Shown piece by piece: positions 21,501 to 32,064 of a stretch of 64,000 nucleotides of DNA. The notes under the pieces were generated by a model. It worked only from the letters and a program-made list of their open reading frames with translations, was not told the DNA's origin and searched no databases. The stretch is from the NCBI GenBank assembly GCA_020137815.1, contig CM035352.1, forward strand, positions 5,163,159-5,227,158, given 5' to 3'. A program made the position numbers and the translations under genes. This DNA is from Hormiphora californensis. Taxonomy: Eukaryota; Ctenophora; Tentaculata; Cydippida; Pleurobrachiidae. The first letter of the stretch is position 1. Every line of letters begins with the position of its first letter.

Positions 21501-24500
21501 CCAATACTAATAATATCAAGTTTTGTATACTGCCACAGATACGACAGGGCCAGCTAAGTAAAGCTGTAACTGACACTGACGAGCTTCAGAGCGGTATACC
21601 TCACACGTGGAGTCCTTATATTCTCACACACTTTGGAAAAAACTAACTCCTTGTTCAAGAAATACTTATAAGATAACTGGTCACATAACGCTCAAAAACT
21701 GTTTAGATAAAAAATTACAGACTTTATTGAATAAAGGGAAGAAATTAATTGGACACTAATTAATGTTAAAAACTATTTGTTTAGAAATTATTCCGACTTT
21801 CGTTTTCGTGCACCTCTCACTTTAATATTCCCTGATTAATTGTTATGTACAGTCATAGCTTGTGCTATTTGTAACATGGCATTAACATTTTCATCACTCA
21901 ACTTGTCCACTTCTTCTTGCAACTTTACTTTCGCATTTTTAAGGTCAGTATTATTGTAGAACTTGCTAGAGACAATGGCATACATTTTAGCAGTAACTTC
22001 CTTCGAAAAGTATTTCATTGGAAAAAAATGGAATTGCCTTGGTAATGGTAATACCATTTGTAACATTCCATACAAATCTAACCAAAAACAAATTTTTTCA
22101 CCGATGCTAATTAGTTTAATTCTTCCTACTTTCGCTTCTTTCTCTGACTCAGCTCTGATTTTCTGAACATCATCTATTGCCAGTCCAGTTACTAAGTTTA
22201 ACAAAATAAGATTAACTAGTAGGCCAAAGATGAAAAATGTAACAAGGGCCAAGTGCACGCTTCTCTCTTCTTCGTTAATTTCAATAACATCATACTCCAA
22301 ACTACTAAAAAATCTTGTCCACACCCAATAATACGGCTTCCCACTTGCAAAGTTAACTATATCATCATTTATTGCAAAAGAAAAAACTACTGTAAACGAA
22401 ACGAGAAAAAATGCCATTTGTGGAATAATCTCAAGGAGCGTACTTAAAATTCGAAGGACCATGATAAAATAAATTCCAATCTTTGGAAAATATCGAAGTA
22501 TGAGAAACATGTTACAAAAACCAGAAGTGACGGCTACGAAAGCAAACATCTTTTTCCACCAAAGATTTCCAGCGTAACTCACATAGACAACTGTGCTGAA
22601 ATACAGCATAAGCTCAGTGACGTTATCTACTTTTGAGAAGTAGGCTACAATTAATTTTTTGTTGGAAATTTGTTTCTGGCTCTGTAGCTCTGATCTTTGC
22701 GCATTATGCTTGGGGTTTTTGGTGTCGTTGGTAGGTGAATTTCCCATTTCTACTCGTTCTGTAGAGCGCTCATCACTCATCATGGACTGTCTGGCGTTGT
22801 CAGACCCCGTTGTGGCAGTGCGCTCAGATCGGGTCGGCGCTGGCAGACAACTGAAGATCTTTTTAATGACTGAGGGGCCATAATTCATCGAAAAATAAAA
22901 AATCAAAGATCTCACCAATCAACCTTAACACGGACATAACCAAGAGAATAACTTCGAGCGTCGTAACTTTAGTCTCTGTCAAGTATTCAAGATGATCCGT
23001 ATAATTTTTCGCTATCAGTTTTCCTATGTCATCCGGAATTTTCGCTGTTGGATATGCTGCGACAATCAGCATCACCACAAAGGAAAGAAGCATCAGTAGA
23101 GACAACCAAAACCAGATTTGTCCAATTTGCCTCCATTTTATTTCGATAAGTTGCTCCACGACAGGATGTGAAATAATTTTGCCATTTGATCCTTCTTGCG
23201 AAGACTCCTCTGCAATGAAATCTAAAAACGTTGCATTTTTCTGTAGTTTCATTTTACAGCCATGATTGTCAAAGTGAAATGTCTTTGAATTATTAAAATA
23301 TCGTGAAACTTCTTCGAATTTGAAAGATTCATCGAATTCTTCTAATATTTGAAAATCCATCGCGTATTCTTTTTCAGAATTCAGTCCAACACGAATTAGT
23401 GAAGCGTCCAACGACATACCTACAGTTTTAGGCAGGTGCTTCACAGCAAGTTCCAGTGACACAAGTTTCAAAGCTTCTTTCCAAAACCCTATTTCTTTAT
23501 CATGAAGTCGTTCCTGATATCGTTCATATAATTCCTTGATATCTTTCAGCTCTACATCTACATCATGAAACTTTCTGTAACATTTTATCATCCATTTATC
23601 AACTGCCTCTCCTGCACCATTTTCGATAAGGATATCCAGGTACAGTTTACCATTTTTATGTTTCTTAAGAATCTCAGTTATGTCTTTCATGAGTGATTCA
23701 TTTTCTAAAGCAGAGTCCAAAGGTGTGAGCCCCCCTTTATCTTTTATCAGGAGGATGTCCTCTAGTAATTTTTGATTCTCCTGATTTGCAGCGTCCAGTA
23801 GCAGCTCCATTTTCCACGCATCACCCCCTTTTGCAGCATAGTGTAATGCCGTGTCTGAATTAGCGTTTTTTGCCAAGAGCATATCCCCAAGTATATTTTC
23901 TGATTGCTCTGTTGCAGCATCCAGTAGTACTTTCACAGCTTCATAGTGATTTTTAAAACAGGCACGGATCAGTGGTGTATCATAATTTGTATCAATATGT
24001 GTTCTCAGCAGAACCTCTCTCGTTAGTCCCCTAGATTTGGCTACTCGTAACAGCTGGCTGAGTTTCTCGTGGTCACCACCATCAACCAGTCTATATGCCT
24101 CAGTCATGCCATTTCTCGGTTTAGTGATCGTATAATAAGTCCAGTCCGAGTACTCTCCCCCCTGAAATTGTATCAATTTAGTGTTTCCCGTTTCCGCGAC
24201 AAAAGAAAGTGGAATAGAATATAGCCAGATCATTTAATAACCAACTCGAAAGGTCGTAGAATGATTATTACGCCATATTTATATAATCACTACTAACCTC
24301 AGTATTGGTAACCTCAATACTATTTCACTCAGCCATACTATTAGTTGAAATTCCACCAATCGGCAATTCTTTCGTTAAACTATTGCATAATTGCTAAATA
24401 GAAATGTATATTGAATTAGTTACAGATTTGAAGTAGATTCCACCTTGGTGGCAGTGATAGAACTAGCAAGGAAAAGTACTACAAATCAACACCGTATCAT

Positions 24501-27278
24501 TTCAATAAGCATCTCAAAGAAGGCACTAATGTGCCCGGCACTTGAACAACGCAAAAGCCTGAAGAGAAAACCAATGATAGAACGCTACTTCTATCCCTAT
24601 ATCAGCGTGAGCGACAAATTAAATATTCAATAAGCTAAAAACAAAAGTCTAACGAGAAAGAAAGATCCTGGCCTGAAAAGATCAAGAGGGGCATGTAAAT
24701 AATTAAAACAAACAAAGTATTTTTCGATTTTCTTCCTTCCTATTTAATTCTTGCTCTGAACTCATTATTCAGAAACACAAGCCGAGTATTGAAACAACTA
24801 TAAATGGCAAGTTCAATCAATATGTCTATTGCTTATATGTGTGCAACTCTTCATTCAGTTGACGTTGGCTCCGCAATAGATATGTTTATGTAATCACAGC
24901 AAGTTAATTGAATCCCAATCTTTGCCCTTCGATCATCGATTGGAATTTAGAGGAGCTGATCTATGTGCTATACTGCTGCCCTAGGCCTATTTAGACGAAG
25001 CTTACATCATGTTGTCGATACTAAATTTAGATATAGTGGGAAGCGAAAGAAAGAGAAGAAAGGTGGTATTCAGATACCAAAAATAGAGGCTGGATACAAA
25101 GCAAGCAACTCACGGTGCCAGCTCGAATAACGTATTTATTTTGTAGACACACTGATGAGGGCAAGGCAATTGAGCACTCCTCACACATTCACAGAAAGGT
25201 CAAAGGTATGGATGACCAAAACTAATTGAAATTAGTAGGACGAAAAGGTTGCCATATGATTTGAGCTACCTTTGCCACCGTAACTTTCACAGGGTATAGA
25301 CAGGGTACAGATGCTTCGCCTATCTTCAAAAGGGAATTTACTGTTGCCTCAAATCATAGGGCAACCTTTCCGGCCTATTAATTTCAATTAGTTTTGGGAT
25401 TTTTTATCCATTTAGATGTAATAGAACAGGTACGCAGAGGATGGCATCGCTGAAAGTTGAAAAAATGTCATTTTTAACGTCGTTTTGACGTCATAAAATG
25501 ACTTCACGGCGTTATGACGTCAAGTCATAGGGTTTACCTAGACGAAGATACTGACCAAGTTTGAGATCAATTGCATGAGATTTGAGTCCGAAAAAACCAT
25601 ACGTGCAATATAGGTGTCGTGCATTTCACCTCCATATAATACGCTCTGCAGTGCAGAGCGTATATGGTGCGCTTGCACTGTTTGCAGAAGGTTATGTACT
25701 ATATATATATAATGCGAGGACGCTACACATTTTAATGCCCTTGATTTTGTCTCTACTCCTTTGCCCACCCGGAAATGAGCATGTTGCAGCCACCACATTT
25801 TGTTGCACTTTTCTGGGGGCTCAGTGGAGACCCTTTGGGACACTTGGTATCGAAGACACCTCACACTCAGGCCGCTTCGAGGCCTTCGTTCCGGCAAGGG
25901 AGGGGTAACTGAGTTACCAATTGGGACACATTGGTGAAGTAATTACCTTGTTGCAAATTTTTTCCCAGTCACGGGCCGAAATCTGCCTTTCTTCCCAATA
26001 TCTCCTTCCCATACACTCTTCACTATCTCATAACATAACGCTAATTCTTCCCCGCAGGTTGGCTGGACAACCTGACAGTACAGAAACTAGTCCTAGTAAT
26101 GCAGGACCTAGAAACCAGAGAAAACATTGAGAGATGGTCTTTCGATATCAACTGTGACAAATCCATCAGAAACAGCCCTGAGTAAGAGACAGCTCTCACC
26201 ATTTGATCCCTTTTCCTGACTTTTACCTTCTGAATAATTTATATTCATGTTATCATGAATGCGATCTGGTCAGGATTATTTATTTGGGTACCAACATTTT
26301 ATTCTGTCCAAAGCCTGAATCAGAATTAAGCCTACGCCCATTTTTTCAGTTTCACAAAGCCTGCAGAACTGAAGTCTATTCAGAAGGGGATACAGGACGT
26401 TATACGACAAATCGTATCCAGTGTCACATTTCTACCCGTTCTCGAATCATCCTGTGAGTATCTTTTGTTTTTCCTGGTGCAGGGGGGGGGGTTTTGATGA
26501 GCATTACATGACAACTTTTGTAATGATTGATCCAGTGAAGGAGGAAGATTGAACATATTGTGACTCATCAGATTCGCCTGTGATCATGACAAACCTTATA
26601 TCCACTTCGATAATTTCATACTTGAATGGATAGATAATTCTTGCTACACTTTTTATTCCTGATCTAAATCTGAATCAGAATTAAGCCTGACGTCATTTTT
26701 TCAGTTTCACAGCCTGCTAACACAACGTCTATTCAAGGTACAGGTCTTACCAAATCTATCCGTGTCACTTATTTCTTACCTCGTCTCGAATCATCCTCTC
26801 TAGTATCTTTTGTTTTCTGGTCAGGGGGGGGGGGTTTGAGTAGTCGAAGTCGTCCTGATCATCTGGGGACGAAAATTCATAGTTAGATTGTCAGTCCTGG
26901 CTCCTCTTCTCTTCGGATTCGACAGACTTCTCTCTTCCATCATTCTCTTTCTTCCTGTTCTTCTCCTTTTCATTCTCTCACATCTCACCATTCTTGCCTC
27001 TTCCTCTCTTACTCTTTTCGTCTCTACTCTCATATATGCTAAACATCAGTAGCATTCTCTCTCTCTCTGCTCTCGTCATCGTCGTCTGAGTCTCCGAAGC
27101 GGTGCGTCGTTCTATCACTTTCCGTGTCGCTCTCGTGCTCGTTGAGCTCTCAGCAGAAGTCTCGTCGTCTGCTCGTGCATTCTCTGATTCTGTACTCTAG
27201 AAGTTCTCTGTATCTCTCTCCTCTCATCTCTCTCTCCTGGTCTCTGCTTCTCTCTTCTCATATTCTCTCTCTCTCTCT

Positions 27279-27368
<90 letters not shown>

Positions 27369-27709
27369 TGTGAAGGTTATTAGCATTATAACGTGCCCCT
27401 CACATGGTTTTGGATTTAATAATCTAGATAAGCAACCATATATCTCCTACATCTATCTAAAGACCCCGTATAATTATGATTACCCCCTCCCTTCCCTCTA
27501 TAATCTCCCCTATTATAATACCCCTCCCCCTCCTCCCCCCTCCAGGTTCATTTGACATCCTGGTGTACACAGACCACGATGTAACCATCCCTGTTGGATG
27601 GGACGAAACCACCGCCAAGATAGTGATCGGTAGTGAGAATGTCCAACTAAAGGGATTCAGCACATCAGTCCACAGCGTGACCCCTTCCATCTCTTACAAG
27701 ATGCCTTGA
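18553..27709 (+). CDS. MAD2L1: MAD2 spindle-assembly checkpoint protein (HORMA domain)
   Basis: Six exons (18553-18622, 18767-18849, 19010-19073, 26058-26181, 26350-26453, 27546-27709) splice in phase into 202 residues (human 205), nearly all one HORMA domain. MAD2 inhibits CDC20 at unattached kinetochores by wrapping its C-terminal safety belt round a partner peptide. Diagnostic blocks are TISLKGSTQMVSEFF, YAVNSILFQRGVYASDSF, GWLDNLTVQKLVLV, ERWSFDINCDK, GIQDVIRQIVSSVTFLP and the C-terminal SFDILVYTDHD, WDETTAKIV and FSTSVHSVTPSISYKMP. Intron 3 is about 7 kb and hosts an antisense TRP channel gene. A decayed copy of exon 5 lies in intron 5 at about 26660-26840. Confidence 0.95.
20251..21220 (-). 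mobile_element. Inverted-repeat DNA element, copy 1 (MAD2L1 intron 3)
   Basis: The ends read TGTGCTATTTCAAATTTT and, inverted, AATAGCACACCCTAC. The body matches in reverse complement the interior of the larger element at 50399-51394 over about 800 bp, including a triplicated GTTCATTTTT motif block. This copy is interrupted by a 158-bp pogo-like MITE at 20429-20586. Confidence 0.78.
20429..20586. mobile_element. Pogo/Tigger-like MITE, CAGTCGGACCCCGATTTA ends
   Basis: 158 bp with inverted ends CAGTCGGACCCCGATTTA / TAAATCGGGGTCCGACTG flanked by TA on both sides. The interior repeats CCACTAAATCGGGGTG. CAG-type ends with TA target duplication are typical of pogo/Tigger derivatives. Related ends occur at 17987, about 18425 and 52709. 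Confidence 0.85.
21836..24233 (-). CDS. TRPA-like ankyrin-repeat cation channel, nested in MAD2L1 intron 3
   Basis: Two exons, 24233-22916 and 22869-21836, separated by a 46-nt GT-AG intron (22870-22915), give 783 residues. An in-frame TAA sits immediately before the ATG. Residues about 65-190 hold three or so ankyrin repeats (TPLIRACFKNHYEAVKVLLD, DTALHYAAKGGDAWKMELLL, GGLTPLDSALENES). Hydrophobic segments follow from about residue 370, with a pore-like loop (YYWVWTRFFSSLEYD) and a last helix reading NLILLNLVTGLAIDDVQ, close to the TRPA/TRPV S6 and TRP-box entry. The family are plasma-membrane non-selective cation channels for chemical, thermal or mechanical cues. Few ankyrin repeats for a TRPA. 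Without the tiny intron it looks frame-shifted. Confidence 0.82.
25216..25397. mobile_element. Short MITE in MAD2L1 intron 3
   Basis: About 180 bp with imperfect inverted arms of roughly 50 bp: CCAAAACTAATTGAAATTAG at the left and its inverse at the right, both followed by AAAGGTTGCC and ATGATTTGAG. No open frame. Confidence 0.75.
25845..25922. repeat. Dispersed repeat, copy 2 (see 2428-2511)
   Basis: Same orientation and nearly the same sequence as 2428-2511 (AAGACACCTCACACTCAGGC, CCGGCAAGGGAGGGGTAAC). It lies about 140 bp before MAD2L1 exon 4. Confidence 0.7.
26660..26840 (+). pseudogene. Decayed tandem duplicate of MAD2L1 exon 5 and flanks
   Basis: GAATCAGAATTAAGCCT, the TTTTTTCAG acceptor, TTTCACA..GCCTGC, TCTATTCA, ATCC.GTGTCAC and CTCGAATCATCCT, plus the following G-run, recur in the same order as at 26320-26500. 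Indels destroy the frame and there is no good donor. The copy arose by local duplication of exon 5 and was then lost. Confidence 0.78.
27263..27365. repeat. (TC)n tract in MAD2L1 intron 5
   Basis: About 100 bp of nearly pure TC dinucleotides inside a longer pyrimidine-rich stretch (27055-27365). Serine/leucine-only open frames across it are artefacts. Confidence 0.95.
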
Positions 27710-28648
27710 GAGAGATAGGTACGGTTTGAGTTCAAAGTGAACACTTTTTACCCCACCTCAGACAATAATATTAACAATTTTTATGCTTCTTTTCCCATGT
27801 ACAGATCCTAAGTTGGGTTTCCCCCAAGCGCCCCGCCATCTGTCGAGCAGGGTAGTGATCCCTGCTAATATAGATGGTTGGGGCCGCGTTGGGGTCAATA
27901 ATATCGGTTTCTTCCTTTGCTCCTTTATAAATCACGTTTCCATGGCGATAAAGCGCTGCAAATCTCATTCCCACAGATCATCAGGGGGTGGGATGGAATT
28001 ATTATAGAGAACACGGGGGGGGGGGGGGGTATTAGGCGCGATTTGCCGATTCTATTCGGCACCATTCTATATAATCTCGCCCCCAGTTCAAATTCGACAA
28101 ATTGCAATGCAATATAGTTTCTATTATACCTTCTGTCTCCCTGCCCCTAAATTTTATTGTACATGGCACTCCCCCTTGAACGTCCTCTATTTCTCTATTC
28201 CTTCGGCAGCTTCTTCTATTCATTCCTTCTACTACAATGTCTCCATTTTCAACATTTAATGTTTTATAACGAGTAGAGAAAGAGAAACAGGAGAGGTGAG
28301 AGAGAGAGAGAGGTCACTGTTGGTTGAAATGAAATTAACTTAGTGACTCTATATACTGGTGCAAATAGTCACACTTATGCTCTATCAATGGGGGGAGGGA
28401 GCATCATAACAACAGTGTGAGAGGATATAGTGGTAGTGAGGGAGACTAAAGATCATCATTTTCAATTATCTATTGATGAGCTGCTGCAGCTCTTTAAAAG
28501 TATATGACACAGCTGGGAGCTCAATGGGAGGTAGTGAAACTCGCATCGCAAGCCCTTCTCTCTATTGATTGAGGGCACTACTCATCTTTCTGTTATAGTG
28601 GTATGATACAAATCCAATAACCGGGACGAATGAGAAAGTCGGGGGAGT

Positions 28649-28686
<38 letters not shown>

Positions 28687-28714
28687 GGGAAAAATAGAGA
28701 GAGAGAGAGAGAGT
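28649..28714. repeat. (GA)n simple repeat
   Basis: GAGA dinucleotide run of about 65 bp broken once by GTGAGGGAAAAATA. Confidence 0.9.
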
Positions 28715-29427
28715 CATTGCACCCGATCCATTCAGTAGCCATGGTGAACGATAACCTCATTTCGTTGCTCGAACCACAACTGCACACATTTTCTCTAAAC
28801 CTTCGTCTTGTTGTCTCGAGTCTGCCGTTGTTGTCTGTGCTGAGCTTACTATAACTGTAATGAGGGGCCATAATCAATATTATAGTTTCCCGAACGTTCT
28901 TGAAACCTCATTTGCATGCACTTTTAGACTTGGTTCACTATCGTAGATACTAATGCTCCCCCCCCCCCCCATAATGCTCTGTACCGAACGTATAACTTAA
29001 GTAACAGTGCTTGTCATTATATATCTCAGTGAACAATGTTTTAATAAAATATCTCATATACATGTGGGACATGTGGGATAGCAAGAAACTTCGAGTTGCT
29101 TCATATCAACCGAAAACCAATCAAACTTCTGTATTTAATGAACTTTCTACAGTTCCGAGAAACCTTAACAAGTTGAGCTCAATATTGTCACATGACCGGG
29201 GCATGATGAGTGATGACCCTCCCCCTGAGTACTAATAGAGCTTCCCCCTCCGTCTCTGAGACTCAGGGCCTGAGTAGTGGTAGTAGAACTGAGCTGTATT
29301 ATTGTGTTAGTAGAACCAAGTATAAATATGTCACATGATGATCTCGAACCCCCCCTTCGCTGCTTCATTGATGTCAGAGCATTTGCCTGTCCCTATTCTT
29401 ATTTCTTTCAAATTTAGTGTGTGAGAA

Positions 29428-29536
29428 CCGCGGTTAGAGCATTGGCCTGATAGCTTCATTGTCACTCTTGAGTGAAGGGGTCGGAATGAGCACTGTCTCA
29501 TATACCACAGTCATTCAATCATGTGTGGTTTCGATC
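29428..29536 (+). repeat. tRNA-derived SINE-like fragment
   Basis: GCGGTTAGAGCATTGGCCTG resembles the second half of a tRNA A box, and GGTTTCGATCC about 85 bases downstream resembles a B box. The spacing is too long for a tRNA gene and there is no acceptor stem. Related pieces with GAGCATTGGCCTGA occur near 34350, 40810 and (inverted) 53070. Confidence 0.45.
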
Positions 29537-30119
29537 CGTTTACTTTAATTTTGATCAAACCACAACAGCTCTCTGTGTGGGGGGCATGTTCAATGAACAA
29601 CTGTTCGTCACCCCTCTCGATGTGTAGAATCTTGGTGATTATCCCAGTGAGATAGAGAGAACCCCTTTCTACGAGAGAAAAAACACCCTTTCTCTATGAT
29701 GCTGGGGGAGCTGGGGAATTGCAATGATTCTGACGCAATTAGATGAACTCCGATACTCTGTAATTTGCTACTACAATTGTACCCCCCTCGTGTTGTTGTC
29801 CCATCATCATACTATTACAGTGCTGTTCCCATTGTGCTCTTAATGTTCCTGCTGCTCTTGCCCCCCCCCCCTTTATTATGCTCTGTCACTTTGCCCATTG
29901 GCAGTGGTATATAGTACCTTGATGATTGTTAATAGTGTGATATGGCTGCCCCTCTACCCTCTCGTGACGTCACATTGCCAGTCATTGGTGCACCACTTAG
30001 AGTCTATATCCCTTTGACGCTATATGCAGAAATAACTCTTGCGGAGAGTGCTCTATTCCAATATTGTGGAGAGCTATGCATGCTTAAGACTCTTAGTTAT
30101 TTATCGTAATAGAAACGCC

Positions 30120-31466
30120 ATGATAGACATGTCAGTCGAGGATGCAGAATGCGGATTTCCAGATTCGGAGATGTTCCCGAAGCACCTTGTGGACAAATAT
30201 ACAACGACGTGGCTTGAGGTATGAAGAGAGAATATATAATAATCATCCTGTTTATTTCCAGGAAGAATACGAAAATTTCGTTCGGCCAATCACTATGGGC
30301 TTAAACAATGAGAAGATCTAGTTAACCGAAATCCCAAACTTTCAGGGGTTACTATTTGCGCTGAATTTTGGATTTACCCTCGTTGGTATCTTGGCGAACT
30401 GTCTGGGTCTCTACTTCTTCATCAAGAAACAGAGGAAGGACCTTACTACTAGGATGTTCATCGCACTTTGCTCCATCGACTTGGCGACCTGTCTAACCGT
30501 TGGACCATTCCAAATCCTGGTGAACGTGCAGGCAATCAACTATTACGACTTTTCTACAAAGCACTTTGTTGTTTTCAGTGTCATGTCCGCGATAGCTGGA
30601 ATCGAGGTGAGATAGTTTACAGATTTTAGAATCGGTACTTATTTGGCTAGATCAGTCCCAGTATATCGTATCATTAAGATTTCTCATGTGATAATTCTTG
30701 TGCCATTATATCTCTCTTCCGCAGATTCGTTTTTCCATGTTCCTGTTTATGGTGATGAGCTTCTGCCGGTGTATCTCCATCCTGACCCCGTTCCGGAGGC
30801 ACAACCAGCGCCTCATAATCGGAATTCTCCTGGCCTACCTAGTTCTCATGACGGTTATGATGTCCATTCCAGTGTTCTACTGCGGGGATTTCTCCTATAC
30901 CAACGTTCCTCTCGCCAGGATAGGACAGATGGAATTCCTTGCCGCTTTGGAAAAGGAACTCGGGGTAGAGCACAAAGCCTACCTCGTCTGTGCGGAAATC
31001 GTTGCCATGATAGCTCCAGTTGTCCCAATCACCATCACCTCTTGTATCACCGCATACAACCTGCTCTTCTCGCCGGCAATGCGGGCCGCATCTAACAACA
31101 ACGCCTCAAGAAGGGACGGGGCAATTACCATTCTTATCCTGACCGCCTCCACTCTAATCTGCTTCTTCCCGCGTCTTCCTCATCACCCTTAACATCCCTA
31201 ACTGGAGAGAAGACCCTGGCAGATGTGATAATTGAAGGGTACAGGGCATGGCAACTAGTTACACCATCATCTACCTTCTCATGACGGGTCTCTCCCTGGC
31301 CAACTCCTGCTATCAACCCCTGTGTGTTCCTGGTCCGGGGACAGAACATGAAGAATTTCCTGCAGACGCGCATCCTGGGTAGGGGAAGGAGCAGGGCTAC
31401 CCAGAGGGGGAACACCAGCTTATCAGAAATAACAAGACTATTGATACAGTGCTGAGTAATGGGAGC
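30120..31466 (+). pseudogene. Rhodopsin-family GPCR with several frame breaks
   Basis: Exons 30120-30218, 30346-30606 and 30725 onward are in phase. Exon 2 encodes TM1-TM2 (FTLVGILANCLGLYFFI, MFIALCSIDLATCLTVGPFQ). Exon 3 has TM3 ending SFCRCISI in place of the usual DRY, then TM4 to TM6 (ILILTASTLICFF). From about 31165 the 7TM pattern continues but changes frame several times (near 31168, 31195-31215, 31265 and 31303): RVFLITLNIPN, YTIIYLLMTGLSLANS and INPCVFLVRGQNMKNF lie in different frames. Either a recent pseudogene or indel errors; C-run and single-base shifts favour errors. Ligand unknown. An upstream in-frame ATG at 30039 is an alternative start. Confidence 0.72.
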
Positions 31467-32064
31467 ACCCAGCTGCAAGAGCAACTCCAAGATTTACCAT
31501 GATACTAAGCTTTGAATCAGGAACTGACCGGACCAAGTAAACAACCAATCAGAGCTCGTTATTTAGCTCACGTGACTGGTTATCAGCCAGTCAGGGACCA
31601 GTATTTCCTGATTCGGTCGGTTCCTGCTGTGAACTTAACATGACAGATAATGTGACAAATTTTACCGATATATACGATATCGGGAGCCATGCTAGTCTAG
31701 GCCCTAGGGGGACATTTATTTTGCCCCAGGCTGTACGTGTGATATTGTCTTGTTGAGTAAGGGGTGAGAGAGGGCCAATGGGCGACAACAAATCAATTGC
31801 CGGTTTTGTTCTTGGTTTATGGTGTGACAGTGACTCTGAGACTCCTAATTTGACTACAGATGTGAACAGCAATTCATACAGGCGTTATAATAAGTTCAAC
31901 GAATGAATCTATGAAGGAGCATGATGCGTAGATAAGTTTCTGTTGCTGTGAACATGTGCAAAACAATATGAGATGTTTGTTGTAAAATTACATTAAATAG
32001 CAATTGAGAGCGTAAGAATTAAAGATATTTCGTCGATTGATCAATTGTCATATAAACAGCAGCG

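Larger units (their letters stand above)
27710..30119. other. Intergenic region MAD2L1 to GPCR, no gene seen
   Basis: 2.4 kb with several homopolymer G/C runs (28018, 28964, 29860), a GA tract at 28649-28714 and a tRNA-like fragment near 29428. I see no spliced coding exons. The last 150 bp before 30120 should hold the GPCR promoter. Confidence 0.5.

Noticed and set aside
22863-22918. Frameshift in the TRP channel gene
   Set aside because: A 46-nt GT-AG intron joins the two frames in phase, so no frameshift is needed.
25625-25680. Near-palindrome ATACGCTCTGCAGTGCAGAG as a regulatory or RNA gene
   Set aside because: A short inverted repeat alone in an intron, with no conserved context or second copy in the window.
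27124-27555. Ser/Leu-rich frame across the TC tract
   Set aside because: It translates a dinucleotide repeat and then overlaps the start of MAD2L1 exon 6 in a different frame.
29428-29536. A functional tRNA gene
   Set aside because: A-box-like and B-box-like motifs are about 85 bp apart and no acceptor stem or anticodon arm can be drawn.
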